A stretch of 64,000 bases of DNA from an uncultured Candidatus Saccharibacteria bacterium (GCA_946406315.1 CAMJKD010000001.1:62001-126000); one strand, 5' to 3'; shown: positions 32,478 to 40,897, numbered from the stretch's first letter. Made by a program: numbers and translations. Notes: generated by a model from the letters alone, not told the origin.

Positions 32478-34124
32478 ATGAGGTTTTTCGTTGTAAGTAA
32501 AATCAAGGTATTATTATTGATAATTGTTGCAACGGTCTTTGTTTTTGCACCAAACTGTTTTGCGGATGGTGATGCTTGTAGTGTGGCTGGTTTTAATGAT
32601 CCTCTAATATGCGGTTCGCCTGGTAAAGATGAGGAAAAAGAATTGCAAGGCCGCATTAGGGATACGTTAACGCAGGTTTATACCTGGGTTGGTATTATTG
32701 CCGTGGTCGTGATTGTGATTGGTGGAATTTTATATATGACTTCGGCTGGTAATCAAGAAAAGATAAAAAATGCCAAAAATGCAATTACGTATGCCGTGAT
32801 TGGACTAGTGGTAACTTTGATGGCTTTTGCTATTACGAGTTTGGTAATAGGCGCGATTGATGGTAATAAACCAGGAGGTAATTCTGCGCAGGGTGATGGC
32901 GATGGCGGTAGTAATCTGAATCAATCGAACGATGATCGTATGGTTGTGCGTGGCGTGAAATTGAGGTTATCTACATTAACTTTGACGATTGGCGATACGG
33001 GGAGGGCTTACGGGAGTGTAATTCCGGATTATGCGACAGATAAAACGATTGAGTACAGTTCGAGCGATGGCGATGTAGCGTCAATAGACGAAAACGGCAA
33101 AATTGAAGCTAAGAAAGAGGGTGAGACGATTATTATGGCAACATCTGACAATGGGAAGAGTAGCGCAAAGAAATTGACGGTCATTAAGCCAGTTGAGGCG
33201 GAGAGTATAAGAATTAACGAAGGCGATATAACGTTAATGGTCGGTAAGATGAAGACTTTAACTGCTACAATTTTGCCAAGAAATACTGCCAATAAGGATG
33301 TCACATGGTCAAGTGATAAAAGAGATATTGCAACAGTTGATGATGGTGGCAAAGTCAAGGGAATTAAGGCTGGAACTGCCATGATTACAGTAAAAACGAA
33401 TAATGATAAAACATCTTCGGTTAAGGTGACGGTGACAGAAAAAGAAAGTGGTAATACGGTCGATACGTCATCGCGCCATAAGATTGGAGCGAATGCTTTA
33501 GCAGTAATGCATGCGGATGATAATGGGGATATTAATAAAGTCACAAAAGCCGGCGAAAAGAAGTATTACGCAATAGAGTGCGATGTAATGCTGATAGGAG
33601 GTACGTTATATTGTGCGCACTCTGGCGGTTATAGTAGCGGCGTTAGTCCGACTTTGGCTGATACCGTTAAGACTGCGAAGCAATATGGTATGAAGATAGT
33701 TCTTGACCATGTGAATAGTAGTAGTATGACTACGGTCGCTCAGTATATCAAGGCCAACGGTTTGTCTAGTTGGGTGATGGTGCAGCTGTATGATTATAGT
33801 GGTGGCCATAATGCTAGTGAGATGATGGCTATTATGGGTTCGATGAATGGTATAGTAGGAACGAAGCTGGAGTATTGGGGGTGTCACATGAGCGGTATGG
33901 ATGCTTCGGCTTACGTAAGTAGATCGAGCGAGCTAAAGAGCTTAGGTTTAACTACCGTCAATGTTCAGGTAGGCATAGATGGTGCAATGAGTACCGTTAA
34001 AAGCGGTGGATTTGATCTTTCGGTCTTTACCTGGGGAAGCTTTAATGATGCGGAGACTAATAAGTACAACTCTAGCCCATACAATGCTAAATATTTAATG
34101 ACGAATAATGTAGATGCGGATTAG
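32478..34124 (+). CDS. T4SS-pilin-like / Big_2 / GDPD-like fusion protein
   Basis: Of 548 residues, a signal peptide (1 to about 24) is followed by two long hydrophobic helices (about 70-90 and 105-128) with the spacing and 'GGILYMTSAGNQEKIKNAK' sequence of the T4SS-pilin family (PF18895-like). Two bacterial Ig-like group 2 domains follow (about 155-235 and 240-320). The C-terminal 220 residues look like a TIM-barrel of the glycerophosphodiester phosphodiesterase type: ALAVMHADD, IECDVMLIGGTLYCAHSG, KIVLDHV and a final KYLMTNNVDAD. The first catalytic His of GDPD (HRG) is HAD here, so activity is uncertain. GTG 32472 is an alternative start. Confidence 0.7.
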   Translation: MRFFVVSKIKVLLLIIVATVFVFAPNCFADGDACSVAGFNDPLICGSPGKDEEKELQGRIRDTLTQVYTWVGIIAVVVIVIGGILYMTSAGNQEKIKNAKNAITYAVIGLVVTLMAFAITSLVIGAIDGNKPGGNSAQGDGDGGSNLNQSNDDRMVVRGVKLRLSTLTLTIGDTGRAYGSVIPDYATDKTIEYSSSDGDVASIDENGKIEAKKEGETIIMATSDNGKSSAKKLTVIKPVEAESIRINEGDITLMVGKMKTLTATILPRNTANKDVTWSSDKRDIATVDDGGKVKGIKAGTAMITVKTNNDKTSSVKVTVTEKESGNTVDTSSRHKIGANALAVMHADDNGDINKVTKAGEKKYYAIECDVMLIGGTLYCAHSGGYSSGVSPTLADTVKTAKQYGMKIVLDHVNSSSMTTVAQYIKANGLSSWVMVQLYDYSGGHNASEMMAIMGSMNGIVGTKLEYWGCHMSGMDASAYVSRSSELKSLGLTTVNVQVGIDGAMSTVKSGGFDLSVFTWGSFNDAETNKYNSSPYNAKYLMTNNVDAD

Positions 34125-34141
34125 ATATTGAAGTAGCGTAA

Positions 34142-34171
34142 AAAATATCTCCGATTGCTCGGAGATATTTT
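34142..34171. terminator. Bidirectional terminator between the fusion gene and rpmA
   Basis: AAAATATCTCCGA (34142-34154) and TCGGAGATATTTT (34159-34171) form a 13-bp stem with loop TTGC. T-rich arms on both strands fit two convergent genes. Confidence 0.8.
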
Positions 34172-34182
34172 AATTGTCTAAT

Positions 34183-34461
34183 TTAAGCGGCGTGAACTTC
34201 AACGCGAGTGCGAGGCACGCTTTTGCCAGAGAAGTGATGCTTCTTGGTCTTAACGAAAACAACCTTACCGTCGATGGCTGCATGGATGGTAAAATTGCGA
34301 CTCATGAAGGTGCCAGGACCGGCAATCTTTGTAGCGCCAGTTTGACGGACGAGAACTTCGCCAGTCTTTACCTGTTGGCCACCGAAACGCTTGACGCCAA
34401 GTCGTTGGCCGGCATTGTTGTGTAGGTTTTTGCTGGTACCGCCAGCTTTGACATGTGACAT
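34183..34461 (-). CDS. rpmA: 50S ribosomal protein L27
   Basis: The 92-aa protein has the N-terminal tail reaching the peptidyl-transferase centre, here SHVKAGGTSKN in place of AHKKAGGSTRN. 'LGVKRFGGQQVKTGEVLVRQTGATK' and 'PGTFMSRNFTIHA' are family signatures. It has no N-terminal cleavage extension of the Firmicutes type. It is encoded 1 nt after the end of the Trm-G10-like gene on the same strand, separate from rplU. Confidence 0.94.
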   Translation of the reverse strand: MSHVKAGGTSKNLHNNAGQRLGVKRFGGQQVKTGEVLVRQTGATKIAGPGTFMSRNFTIHAAIDGKVVFVKTKKHHFSGKSVPRTRVEVHAA

Positions 34462-34462
34462 A

Positions 34463-35596
34463 CTACTTTTTCCTTAATACTATTATTTGACGCGCAACGA
34501 TTTGGTCCTCTCTGTGATATAAGAGGTCATCGTAAGACGCATAACGATACTTTATAGCATTATACCCCAGCTTGTCGATTTCGTCAAGGATATTCACCCC
34601 TGAATAAGAGCCGTCGGAGCGTTTCCAGGACGGAGTAGCGAGCGCCAGTGTGGTGCCGCTAAGTATTTGTGCGGAAATGTTCTTCAAAAAGGTCGTCAGA
34701 AGTATTTTAGCTTCTTGTTGAAGCTGTTTGAGTTTAATTTCGGCTGGCGGTGCGGAAAGTGGGTGTCCAAGATATATTTCAGAGGCAATAAAGTTTGGTT
34801 CGGCCAATTGCCATTTGTGACTAGTGGCGTCGCCGGGTTCAAGATAGAGTTTAGGTGCGCCGGCTTTTTGAAGGCGTAGCGTGCGATTGGTAATCCAGTC
34901 GAGATTTTTGCGACTATAGTCAATCATTTTTTCGGATAAATCTGTGCCGTAGGCGGAATAACCCATGAGGATTGCTTCTTGTAAGATGACACCGGTACCG
35001 CAGAATGGATCGAGGATGGTGCCAGTTTTGGCGCCTGTAGTGGCGAGATTGACGAGAATTTGGGCAAGTTTAGGCGGTAGCATACCGACGAAAGCGTCGC
35101 GGGCGGGACGAGCTTGGTCGCGCTTAGCGTAGGCGGTAATGTTTTGGGTGCCAATAGAGATGCCGGTATATTTGCCGAATTTAACGATTTCAATATGATT
35201 GGTTTTCTCGCCGAGTTGATTATGATGCGAAGTGGCGGAGGTGAGAATAGGGGATTTACCGTTTGGTACTAAGCGGACATTGCGATTGTGACGCTTGAGC
35301 ATATTTTTATATTTAAGGGCGAGATCCCAGGTTTTACGCGGGTTAGCGTGTTCGGAATAATCGGAAATACCAAGGGTAATCTTGCCGGCTGGAAGATTGG
35401 AGAGGTAATCCTGAATTGGTTGATTGATGAGTTGGGCAGCTTTAATTGAGCCGCCAATGCGGTTAAAAGGAATAGAATGAGCGGTAACTAAGGCGAGCTG
35501 TGGGGCGATTTGCTTGACTTTGCTACTAGAAAAAATAGCCTCGAGCTCGGCGAGGGAAATTTTTGGCTCACGACCTAGTACCATTAGGAAAGTCAT
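34463..35596 (-). CDS. Trm-G10-like SAM-dependent RNA methyltransferase
   Basis: The 377-aa protein has an N-terminal THUMP-like half (about 1-160) and a Rossmann methyltransferase with LDPFCGTG (195-202). The catalytic motif region, usually D-P-P-Y in N2-guanine methylases, reads ASEIYLGHPL (about 271-280), near the EPYLG variant seen in some Trm-G10 relatives. Trm-G10 enzymes make N2-methylguanosine at tRNA position 10 in archaea. The exact target here is not established. It is operonic with rpmA. Divergent from the YbhN-like gene with only 19 bp between start codons. Confidence 0.75.
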   Translation of the reverse strand: MTFLMVLGREPKISLAELEAIFSSSKVKQIAPQLALVTAHSIPFNRIGGSIKAAQLINQPIQDYLSNLPAGKITLGISDYSEHANPRKTWDLALKYKNMLKRHNRNVRLVPNGKSPILTSATSHHNQLGEKTNHIEIVKFGKYTGISIGTQNITAYAKRDQARPARDAFVGMLPPKLAQILVNLATTGAKTGTILDPFCGTGVILQEAILMGYSAYGTDLSEKMIDYSRKNLDWITNRTLRLQKAGAPKLYLEPGDATSHKWQLAEPNFIASEIYLGHPLSAPPAEIKLKQLQQEAKILLTTFLKNISAQILSGTTLALATPSWKRSDGSYSGVNILDEIDKLGYNAIKYRYASYDDLLYHREDQIVARQIIVLRKK

Positions 35597-35615
35597 TGTG
35601 CTAATATTGTAACAT
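35597..35615. promoter_or_regulatory. Overlapping divergent leaderless promoters
   Basis: The 19-bp gap contains TGC-TAATAT on the plus strand (35599-35607), 8 nt before ATG 35616. It also holds TGT-TACAAT on the minus strand (35614-35606), 9 nt before the ATG at 35596. The two -10 elements share 35606-35607, so only one direction can be occupied at a time. Confidence 0.6.
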
Positions 35616-36695
35616 ATGTTTAAGAAAATCCTTAGTGTAGTGACACTGATTTTAGTGGCGTTTATTGCTTATAATGCGTTTAGCGCTGAAGTTGTAATCG
35701 ATGGGCAGACCATGACGATGCTGGAAGCGACGTGGATGTCTTTAAAGAGTATTAACATTTGGGTGCTTTTACTAATTATTCCTGAGCAGATTCTGATGTA
35801 CTATGCGGCTGGGCAGATTTATTTTGCCTTTTTGCGTCAGAAGAGAAATTTTAAGATTACGCAGGCGAAATTAACGCGGATTTCTTTGGAAATTAACTTC
35901 GTAAACCACGCTTTACCGTCTGGCGGTACGAGTGGTTTGGCATATTTGATTTGGCGTTTGAAAGATTTTAATATTTCGGCGGGTCAGATTAGTTTTGTGC
36001 ATATTTTGCGTTACGGGATTTGTGCGATTGGTAATGCTTTGCAAACCTTGGCGGCGATTGTCGTAGTGCTCATAGCTGGTTGCGTAGTGCCGGGCGGCAT
36101 GTGGGCGATATGGCTTTCGGCTCTGATTGCTTTTGGTATTATTGGTTTGATCGTTGTTGCTTGGTTGATTGTGCGCAAACAAAAGAACATTGATTGGCTA
36201 GCGGATACTTCGTCGAAATTTATTAATAAAATCATGCGCAAGTTGACGCGCGGAAAAAAGCGTAAATTCTTAAAAGAGGAAAGCGTGACGAAGTTCTTTA
36301 ATGATTTGCGTGAAGATTATTTGGCGCTAAGGAAAAATCGCCGAATGTTAGGTAAACCAATGATTTGGGGCTTGTTTTATTCGTTCTTGGAGCTTGCGAC
36401 GTATTGGGTGGTAGCGAGCGCGCTTGGTCATCCGGAAATTTTGCCGCAAATTATGATAGCCGAAGGTGTTGGTAGTGTTGTTGGTACCGTTATGGTAACT
36501 CCTGGCGGCATGGGTGGCTATGAGGGCGCATTTGTGGCGGTTTTAGTAGCGACTGGTGTAGATTTGCAGGTTGCAACGATTACGGTGATTGTAACGCGCG
36601 TGTTTGTACTTCTAGGTACAATTGTGAGCGGTTACGGCTTCTATCAGTACGCACTAATGCAGCGCCCAGATAAGTTTAAAGCACCGAAGGAGTAA
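35616..36695 (+). CDS. YbhN/UPF0104-type lysylphosphatidylglycerol-synthase-like membrane protein
   Basis: The 359-aa protein has about eight membrane segments. LPG_synthase_TM (PF03706) features include 'NHALPSGGTSGLAYLIWRL', 'LRYGICAIGNALQTLA' and 'VTPGGMGGYEGAFVAVLVATG'. This family is the flippase-like half of MprF, without the aminoacyl-transferase domain. Stand-alone members are implicated in lipid or glycolipid transport. It is leaderless by its promoter. xseA follows 2 nt after its stop, so the genes are co-transcribed. Confidence 0.85.
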   Translation: MFKKILSVVTLILVAFIAYNAFSAEVVIDGQTMTMLEATWMSLKSINIWVLLLIIPEQILMYYAAGQIYFAFLRQKRNFKITQAKLTRISLEINFVNHALPSGGTSGLAYLIWRLKDFNISAGQISFVHILRYGICAIGNALQTLAAIVVVLIAGCVVPGGMWAIWLSALIAFGIIGLIVVAWLIVRKQKNIDWLADTSSKFINKIMRKLTRGKKRKFLKEESVTKFFNDLREDYLALRKNRRMLGKPMIWGLFYSFLELATYWVVASALGHPEILPQIMIAEGVGSVVGTVMVTPGGMGGYEGAFVAVLVATGVDLQVATITVIVTRVFVLLGTIVSGYGFYQYALMQRPDKFKAPKE

Positions 36696-36697
36696 GA

Positions 36698-37789
36698 ATG
36701 GAACCGACGCAAGTTTACAGTGTGTCGGATTTTCAGGCGGTCTGTAATCAGATAATGGAGACCGCTTTTTCTGGAGTTGTAGTTGAAGGTGAGGTGGCGA
36801 GTTTTAAGATTAATCAAGGAAAATATGTCTTCTTTGATTTGAAGGATGAGCAGTCGAGTGTGGGCTGTTTTATGATGAAGTATGCCTTGCGTTTTCCATT
36901 GGAAGATGGAATGAAAGTGCGAGTGCGCGCAATCCCAAAGCTGACGAATTGGGGTAAATTTTCTTTAACAGTGCAGGCGGTAATGCCAGTGGGTGAAGGA
37001 GATTTGAAAAAGAGTTTTGAGTTATTAAAGAAGAAACTTGATGCCGAGGGGCTGTTTGCGCCAGAGAGAAAACGTCCATTGCCAGAGAATATTGTGAAAA
37101 TTGGCGTAATTTCTAGTACGCAGGCGGCTGGTTATGCGGATTTTTGTAAGATTCTGGATGAACGTTGGGGTGGACTAGAGCTGCGAGTGGCGCATACGCA
37201 AGTGCAGGGCATGACGGCGGCGGATCAGATTATAAAAGCACTAAATTATCTGAATGAAAGAGGTGAAGTGCAGGTAATTGCGGTGATTCGTGGCGGCGGA
37301 TCGGCTGATGATTTGGCGGTATTTAATGATGAGGCTTTAGTAAGGGCAATTGCGGCCTCAAAGATACCCGTAATTACTGGAATTGGACACGAAGTTGACG
37401 AGAGTTTATGTGATCTGGCGGCAGATGTAGTAGCGTCGACACCATCCAATGCGGCACAGATGTTAAGTCGCGATCGACGCGAAGTTATTATGAATATACG
37501 AAGCGATATAGTTCGAATAAATAATTTGTTCAATACAGAGGTGGAAAAGCGGATTTCGGAGGTGCGTGAGGAGATTTTGCGCGTTGGTGATGAACTTATT
37601 GTAAGAATTACAACATTGGAAAGCGAAATAGTATCGCAGCGACGAATTCTGGCGCAATTAAACCCAGAAAAAATACTGGAACGAGGCTATGCTTTAGTAA
37701 AAGGAGAGGTTAGTGTTGGTAATGTTGTAGAAATCACAACAAGTAAACAAGAGATAAAGGCAAAAATAACAGAGATAAAGGAGCGATAA
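36698..37789 (+). CDS. xseA: Exodeoxyribonuclease VII large subunit
   Basis: The 363-aa catalytic subunit degrades ssDNA bidirectionally. An N-terminal OB fold (about 1-100: VVVEGEVASFKINQGKYVFFDLKD) is followed by the nuclease core with 'IGVISSTQAAGYADF', 'VIAVIRGGGSADDLAVFND' and 'VITGIGHEVDESLCDLAAD'. The C-terminal coiled coil is shortened relative to the about 450-aa enzymes. The small subunit gene starts at the last base of its stop. Confidence 0.95.
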   Translation: MEPTQVYSVSDFQAVCNQIMETAFSGVVVEGEVASFKINQGKYVFFDLKDEQSSVGCFMMKYALRFPLEDGMKVRVRAIPKLTNWGKFSLTVQAVMPVGEGDLKKSFELLKKKLDAEGLFAPERKRPLPENIVKIGVISSTQAAGYADFCKILDERWGGLELRVAHTQVQGMTAADQIIKALNYLNERGEVQVIAVIRGGGSADDLAVFNDEALVRAIAASKIPVITGIGHEVDESLCDLAADVVASTPSNAAQMLSRDRREVIMNIRSDIVRINNLFNTEVEKRISEVREEILRVGDELIVRITTLESEIVSQRRILAQLNPEKILERGYALVKGEVSVGNVVEITTSKQEIKAKITEIKER

Positions 37790-37989
37790 TGGTCGAAGAT
37801 AAGAAAAATATCAGCGATAAGATTGCGGATTTAAAAAGTGGCGTAGATTGGTTCTATTCGGATGATTTCGCATTAGAGGAAGCGAGCGCTAAATACAAAG
37901 AATTGACAGTTTTAGCGAAGGAGATTGAAAAAGATCTGACGAATATGAAGAATGAAATTAAAATAATAGAGGAAGATTTTAGCAAATAG
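37789..37989 (+). CDS. xseB: Exodeoxyribonuclease VII small subunit
   Basis: The 66-aa helical hairpin protein (KIADLKSGVDWFYSDDFALEEASAKYKE) has the family's L-E-x-A-x-x-x-Y pattern. It wraps the XseA coiled coil. It overlaps the xseA stop by 1 nt. Confidence 0.88.
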   Translation: MVEDKKNISDKIADLKSGVDWFYSDDFALEEASAKYKELTVLAKEIEKDLTNMKNEIKIIEEDFSK

Positions 37990-38017
37990 CGTTTTTGCAG
38001 GAGTCTTGCGAAAACGC
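37989..38017 (+). terminator. Hairpin terminator of xseAB, overlapping the next promoter
   Basis: GCGTTTTTGCA (37989-37999) pairs with TGCGAAAACGC (38007-38017, one G-U) and is followed by TTTCGTT. The 5' arm includes the last base of the xseB stop. The 3' arm contains the -35 of the next gene. Confidence 0.6.
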
Positions 38018-38034
38018 TTTCGTTAAAATATAAT
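38006..38034 (+). promoter_or_regulatory. Promoter of the PsbP-like gene (leaderless)
   Basis: TTGCGA (38006-38011), a 17-nt spacer and TATAAT (38029-38034). ATG 38041 comes 6 nt later at the expected transcription start. Confidence 0.75.
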
Positions 38035-38040
38035 CGTATT

Positions 38041-38985
38041 ATGGATCAAAATTGGAATAATAGTGCAAACAATGCTTCTATGCCGGCGCCAAATATGGAT
38101 ATGGAAGCTAATGCTGTACCAATTAATAGAATGGGGCAGCAGCAGCCGATACAGCAACAGCCGATGCAGCAACAGGCGGCAGGACAGCAGCTGGCAGGAC
38201 AGCAACCGATGCAGCAACAGGCGCAGATACCGGTAGCTCCGGTACCGAATATGAATATGAATGGTAGCGCACCGGTAATTAAGCAGCCAGGCGTAGCACC
38301 GGTGGCGCCAGTGCAGGCTACACCAAAGAGTGGCAAAAGTACTTTAATTGAGACTATTATTCTAGTAATTGTTTGTTTAATTGCGGCGGGTGCAATTATT
38401 GTTGCGGTCATCTTCTTCATACGCTATAACGAATTGAACGATACGACGGAGGCGCGCATTAACGCAACGGTTGCAGAGGAAGTTGCCAAGGAGCAGGAAA
38501 AATCTGCAAAGCAGATTGAAGAAGAAAGGAAAGAACCGCGTCAAGAGTTCCGTGGTCCATCTGATTACGGTTCAATTAGTTTTAAATATCCAAAGAACTG
38601 GAGCGTTTATATTAATAAAGACGGTTCTAATAACAGCGACTTCGAAGCTTACTTTCAGCCGAATAAGGTTCCATCGCTAAGTGATCCAAACTCTCGTTAT
38701 GCGTTGCGCTTTATTATTAAGAATCGTCAATTTGATGATGAAGCGAAGGTTTATATTGCAAGAGTTAAGAATGGCAAATTGAAATCTCAGAACTTTTCAG
38801 CTGATAGTGATGCTATTTCTGGTACGCGTTACGAGGGTGAAATCGATAATAAGATTAATGGCGTTTTTGTGATGTTTAAGGTGAACGACAAAACGGCGAT
38901 TTTACAGACAGATTCGGTGATTAGTCCGGAACTTTTGGAAGAATACGAGAAGATTACTCAATCTTTGCGACGTAATACTAATTAG
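38041..38985 (+). CDS. Single-pass membrane protein with Gln-rich N-terminus and PsbP-like domain
   Basis: The 314-residue protein has a cytoplasmic Gln/Pro/Met-rich tail (about 35-90, repeats of QQPMQQQ). One membrane segment (about 102-126) and a short charged coiled coil (about 137-165) follow. The extracytoplasmic domain starts 'GSISFKYPKNWSVY' and continues to the end. The F-x-Y-P-x-x-W motif is that of PsbP/PsbP-like and related bacterial extracytoplasmic domains. Its role is unknown. The promoter is strong and the mRNA leaderless. The next gene has its own promoter of nearly identical layout. Confidence 0.65.
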   Translation: MDQNWNNSANNASMPAPNMDMEANAVPINRMGQQQPIQQQPMQQQAAGQQLAGQQPMQQQAQIPVAPVPNMNMNGSAPVIKQPGVAPVAPVQATPKSGKSTLIETIILVIVCLIAAGAIIVAVIFFIRYNELNDTTEARINATVAEEVAKEQEKSAKQIEEERKEPRQEFRGPSDYGSISFKYPKNWSVYINKDGSNNSDFEAYFQPNKVPSLSDPNSRYALRFIIKNRQFDDEAKVYIARVKNGKLKSQNFSADSDAISGTRYEGEIDNKINGVFVMFKVNDKTAILQTDSVISPELLEEYEKITQSLRRNTN

Positions 38986-38993
38986 TGTAAAAT
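38965..38993 (+). promoter_or_regulatory. Promoter of the histidine kinase gene
   Basis: TTGCGA (38965-38970), a 17-nt spacer and TAAAAT (38988-38993), with ATG 39001 7 nt downstream. The -35 hexamer is identical to that of the preceding gene and lies in its coding end. Confidence 0.7.
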
Positions 38994-39000
38994 AGGGGGC

Positions 39001-39699
39001 ATGGAGAGTGAGGTGTTTAGTGCGAATTCGAGCGCGATTATTGTTGCGCACGAGCTAAAAGGTCCGTTGAGCCTATCGCGCCAGCTCGCTCTTTCTTTGG
39101 ATTTTGAAGATTCTTTAGATGGGGCACGGGAGATTGGTCGTCAGATAGCGGCAACTTCAGAACGGGCTTTGCGTCAAGTGGAAGATTTGACGCGAATTGC
39201 GCGATTAGAAGATGCCATGTTCGAGATGGAGCCGGTTAATCCGCGGATTGTTTGTGACGAAGTGGTGACTGAGCTTTGGCGTCTGTTTAGATTTAATCGA
39301 CGTGAATTGATGATTGATTATCGAAATAAGCGAAAATTGGTAGTGGCAAATAGGCAGCTATTACATTCTGTTGTCTATAATTTTTGTTTGAATGCGATGA
39401 ACTACGGGGGCGAAGATTTGCCGAGTTTGGTGTCGATTTATGAGAAACGCGATAAGATTCGAATTGATGTGCGCGATTATGGGCCAACGGTGCCGACGAA
39501 GGTGTGGCGCGAGATTAAGAGCGGTTTCGTAAAGAAGCCGGTAGATATAGCAATGCGACCCGGCTCGTCAGGTTTGGGTTTGTATATTGCGGCAAAGTTT
39601 GCGAATTACATGAATAGTGATTTTGGGTTAGTACGTCACCGTGATGGCACTAGTTTTTATATTGATTTGCCGGTAAGTGGACAGCTGAGTTTAATATGA
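39001..39699 (+). CDS. Minimal soluble sensor histidine kinase
   Basis: Of 232 residues, the H-box IIVAHELKGPLSLSRQLAL (His17) starts almost at the N-terminus. The HATPase_c domain has the N-box NFCLNAMNYGG (Asn131), G1 DVRDYGP and G2 GSSGLGL (188-194). There is no membrane segment and no sensor domain, so it must sense a cytoplasmic cue through another partner or act constitutively. Its stop overlaps the start of a receiver-only response regulator (ATGA), and recO follows by another 4-nt overlap. Confidence 0.88.
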   Translation: MESEVFSANSSAIIVAHELKGPLSLSRQLALSLDFEDSLDGAREIGRQIAATSERALRQVEDLTRIARLEDAMFEMEPVNPRIVCDEVVTELWRLFRFNRRELMIDYRNKRKLVVANRQLLHSVVYNFCLNAMNYGGEDLPSLVSIYEKRDKIRIDVRDYGPTVPTKVWREIKSGFVKKPVDIAMRPGSSGLGLYIAAKFANYMNSDFGLVRHRDGTSFYIDLPVSGQLSLI

Positions 39700-40043
39700 T
39701 ATTAATAGTCGAAGACGATCGCGGGTGGGAAGACTACTACCGCCGGATTTTGAAGTTCTATGAGCCGAAAATATATCATGATGGCGTGGCGGCAATTAAG
39801 GCGATGGATGAAGAGGTGCCAGATTTGGTAATTTTAGATATTCTTTTGACGGGTCCGACTGGCTTTGCGGTGTTGAACGAAATGCGAAGTTATCCGGAGC
39901 TGGCAAAAGTGCCGGTTTTGATTGTGACGAGTATTACGATGAAAACGGACTTAGCGAAACAATACGGTGTCGTGGAGATATTAAGTAAAAGCGAAATGAC
40001 CCCGCAGGAACTCATAGAAGCCGTCCAGAAGGCTTTGAAATGA
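39696..40043 (+). CDS. Receiver-only response regulator
   Basis: The 115 residues are a complete CheY-like domain: acidic pocket E6/D7/D8, phosphoacceptor D48 (LVILDILLTG), T78 and K98. There is no output domain, so it would act by protein-protein contact. The partner kinase is the overlapping upstream gene. Co-translation with recO hints at a link to DNA repair or replication status (inference). Confidence 0.9.
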   Translation: MILIVEDDRGWEDYYRRILKFYEPKIYHDGVAAIKAMDEEVPDLVILDILLTGPTGFAVLNEMRSYPELAKVPVLIVTSITMKTDLAKQYGVVEILSKSEMTPQELIEAVQKALK

Positions 40044-40762
40044 AAAATAGTAATTCTACGCGTCGGCAACCAGATTTGCGTACGGAGGCGATTGTGTTGC
40101 GCCGGACGGATTACGGCGAAGCGGACCGGATTTTACAATTATTAACACCAAAGGGGAAACGAAGCGTAATAGCGCGCGGAGTACGAAAGGAAAAATCTAA
40201 ACTGGCTGGCGGTATAGAATTGTTCAGTGTGTCTGAAGTGGTAATACATGAAGGTCGAACCGAACTTGGCATTTTGACGAGCGCAAGATTGTTGGAATAT
40301 TATGATGCTTTCGTGAAGGATATTGAACTGATTGAGATGGGCGGAATGATGATGCGGAGCGTGAGCGCAAGGGCTGAACAGGTGGAATCGCCGGAGTTTT
40401 ATAAGATTCTAAAGCAATCATTGCGGGTGATGCAAAAGTATGCGGGCGAAAAATCGCGTTGGAAAGATATTTTGCGGGCTTGGTGGGGGATAAATTTGGC
40501 GCGAGCGTCGGGTGAAGATATTAATTTACATTTCGATACGGATGGCGAGAAGCTACTAGCGGATGGTCGATACTATTGGGATGAAGAGCAGGCAGCTCTA
40601 GCAAAGGCTGGAATGGGGCGAATTGGTGTTGATCATATAAAAATGATGCGCTTAATGGCGTCTGGGTCGGCGGAATTGTCTTTGAAAGTGCAGGGGGCGG
40701 ACAAGTTGATAGACGAAGTATTATATGTGGCACGTTGTATAGAAAAAGTAACATTTATTTAA
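40040..40762 (+). CDS. recO: DNA repair protein RecO
   Basis: The 240-aa mediator loads RecA on SSB-coated ssDNA. The N-terminal OB fold shows RTEAIVLRRTDYGEADRILQLLTPKGKRSVIARGVRK. A helical domain follows. The C-terminal zinc-finger cysteines of many RecO proteins are absent, as in E. coli. It overlaps the receiver gene by 4 nt. recJ of the same pathway is in this window. Confidence 0.9.
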   Translation: MKNSNSTRRQPDLRTEAIVLRRTDYGEADRILQLLTPKGKRSVIARGVRKEKSKLAGGIELFSVSEVVIHEGRTELGILTSARLLEYYDAFVKDIELIEMGGMMMRSVSARAEQVESPEFYKILKQSLRVMQKYAGEKSRWKDILRAWWGINLARASGEDINLHFDTDGEKLLADGRYYWDEEQAALAKAGMGRIGVDHIKMMRLMASGSAELSLKVQGADKLIDEVLYVARCIEKVTFI

Positions 40763-40772
40763 GCGGAAAAAC

Positions 40773-40789
40773 GTTGTAAAACTTACAAC
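40773..40789. repeat. Short dyad after recO
   Basis: GTTGTAA (40773-40779) and TTACAAC (40783-40789) around AAC. There is no T-run, so this could be an operator or a weak terminator. Confidence 0.35.
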
Positions 40790-40860
40790 ATTAAGTTGAA
40801 GATTTGCTTTTTGGTTGAATAAATTTTTTAATGATAAGCACTATAGGGGCGAAATTGGTC

Positions 40861-40897
40861 GCTTATGCTTGCGTTTTAGAGGTAGTTTGGCTATTTT
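40861..40897 (+). promoter_or_regulatory. GCTTATGC box plus promoter of the giant surface protein
   Basis: GCTTATGC (40861-40868) abuts -35 TTGCGT (40869-40874). A 17-nt spacer leads to TATTTT (40892-40897). The layout is identical to the LPYTG-gene promoter at 1631. The leader of about 58 nt holds a small hairpin (CTCGA/TCGAG near 40918-40933) and a Shine-Dalgarno AGGAG (40951-40955). Confidence 0.6.

Noticed and set aside
34174-34425. Plus-strand 83-aa open frame opposite rpmA
   Set aside because: It is a shadow of the L27 gene, which is unambiguous on the minus strand.
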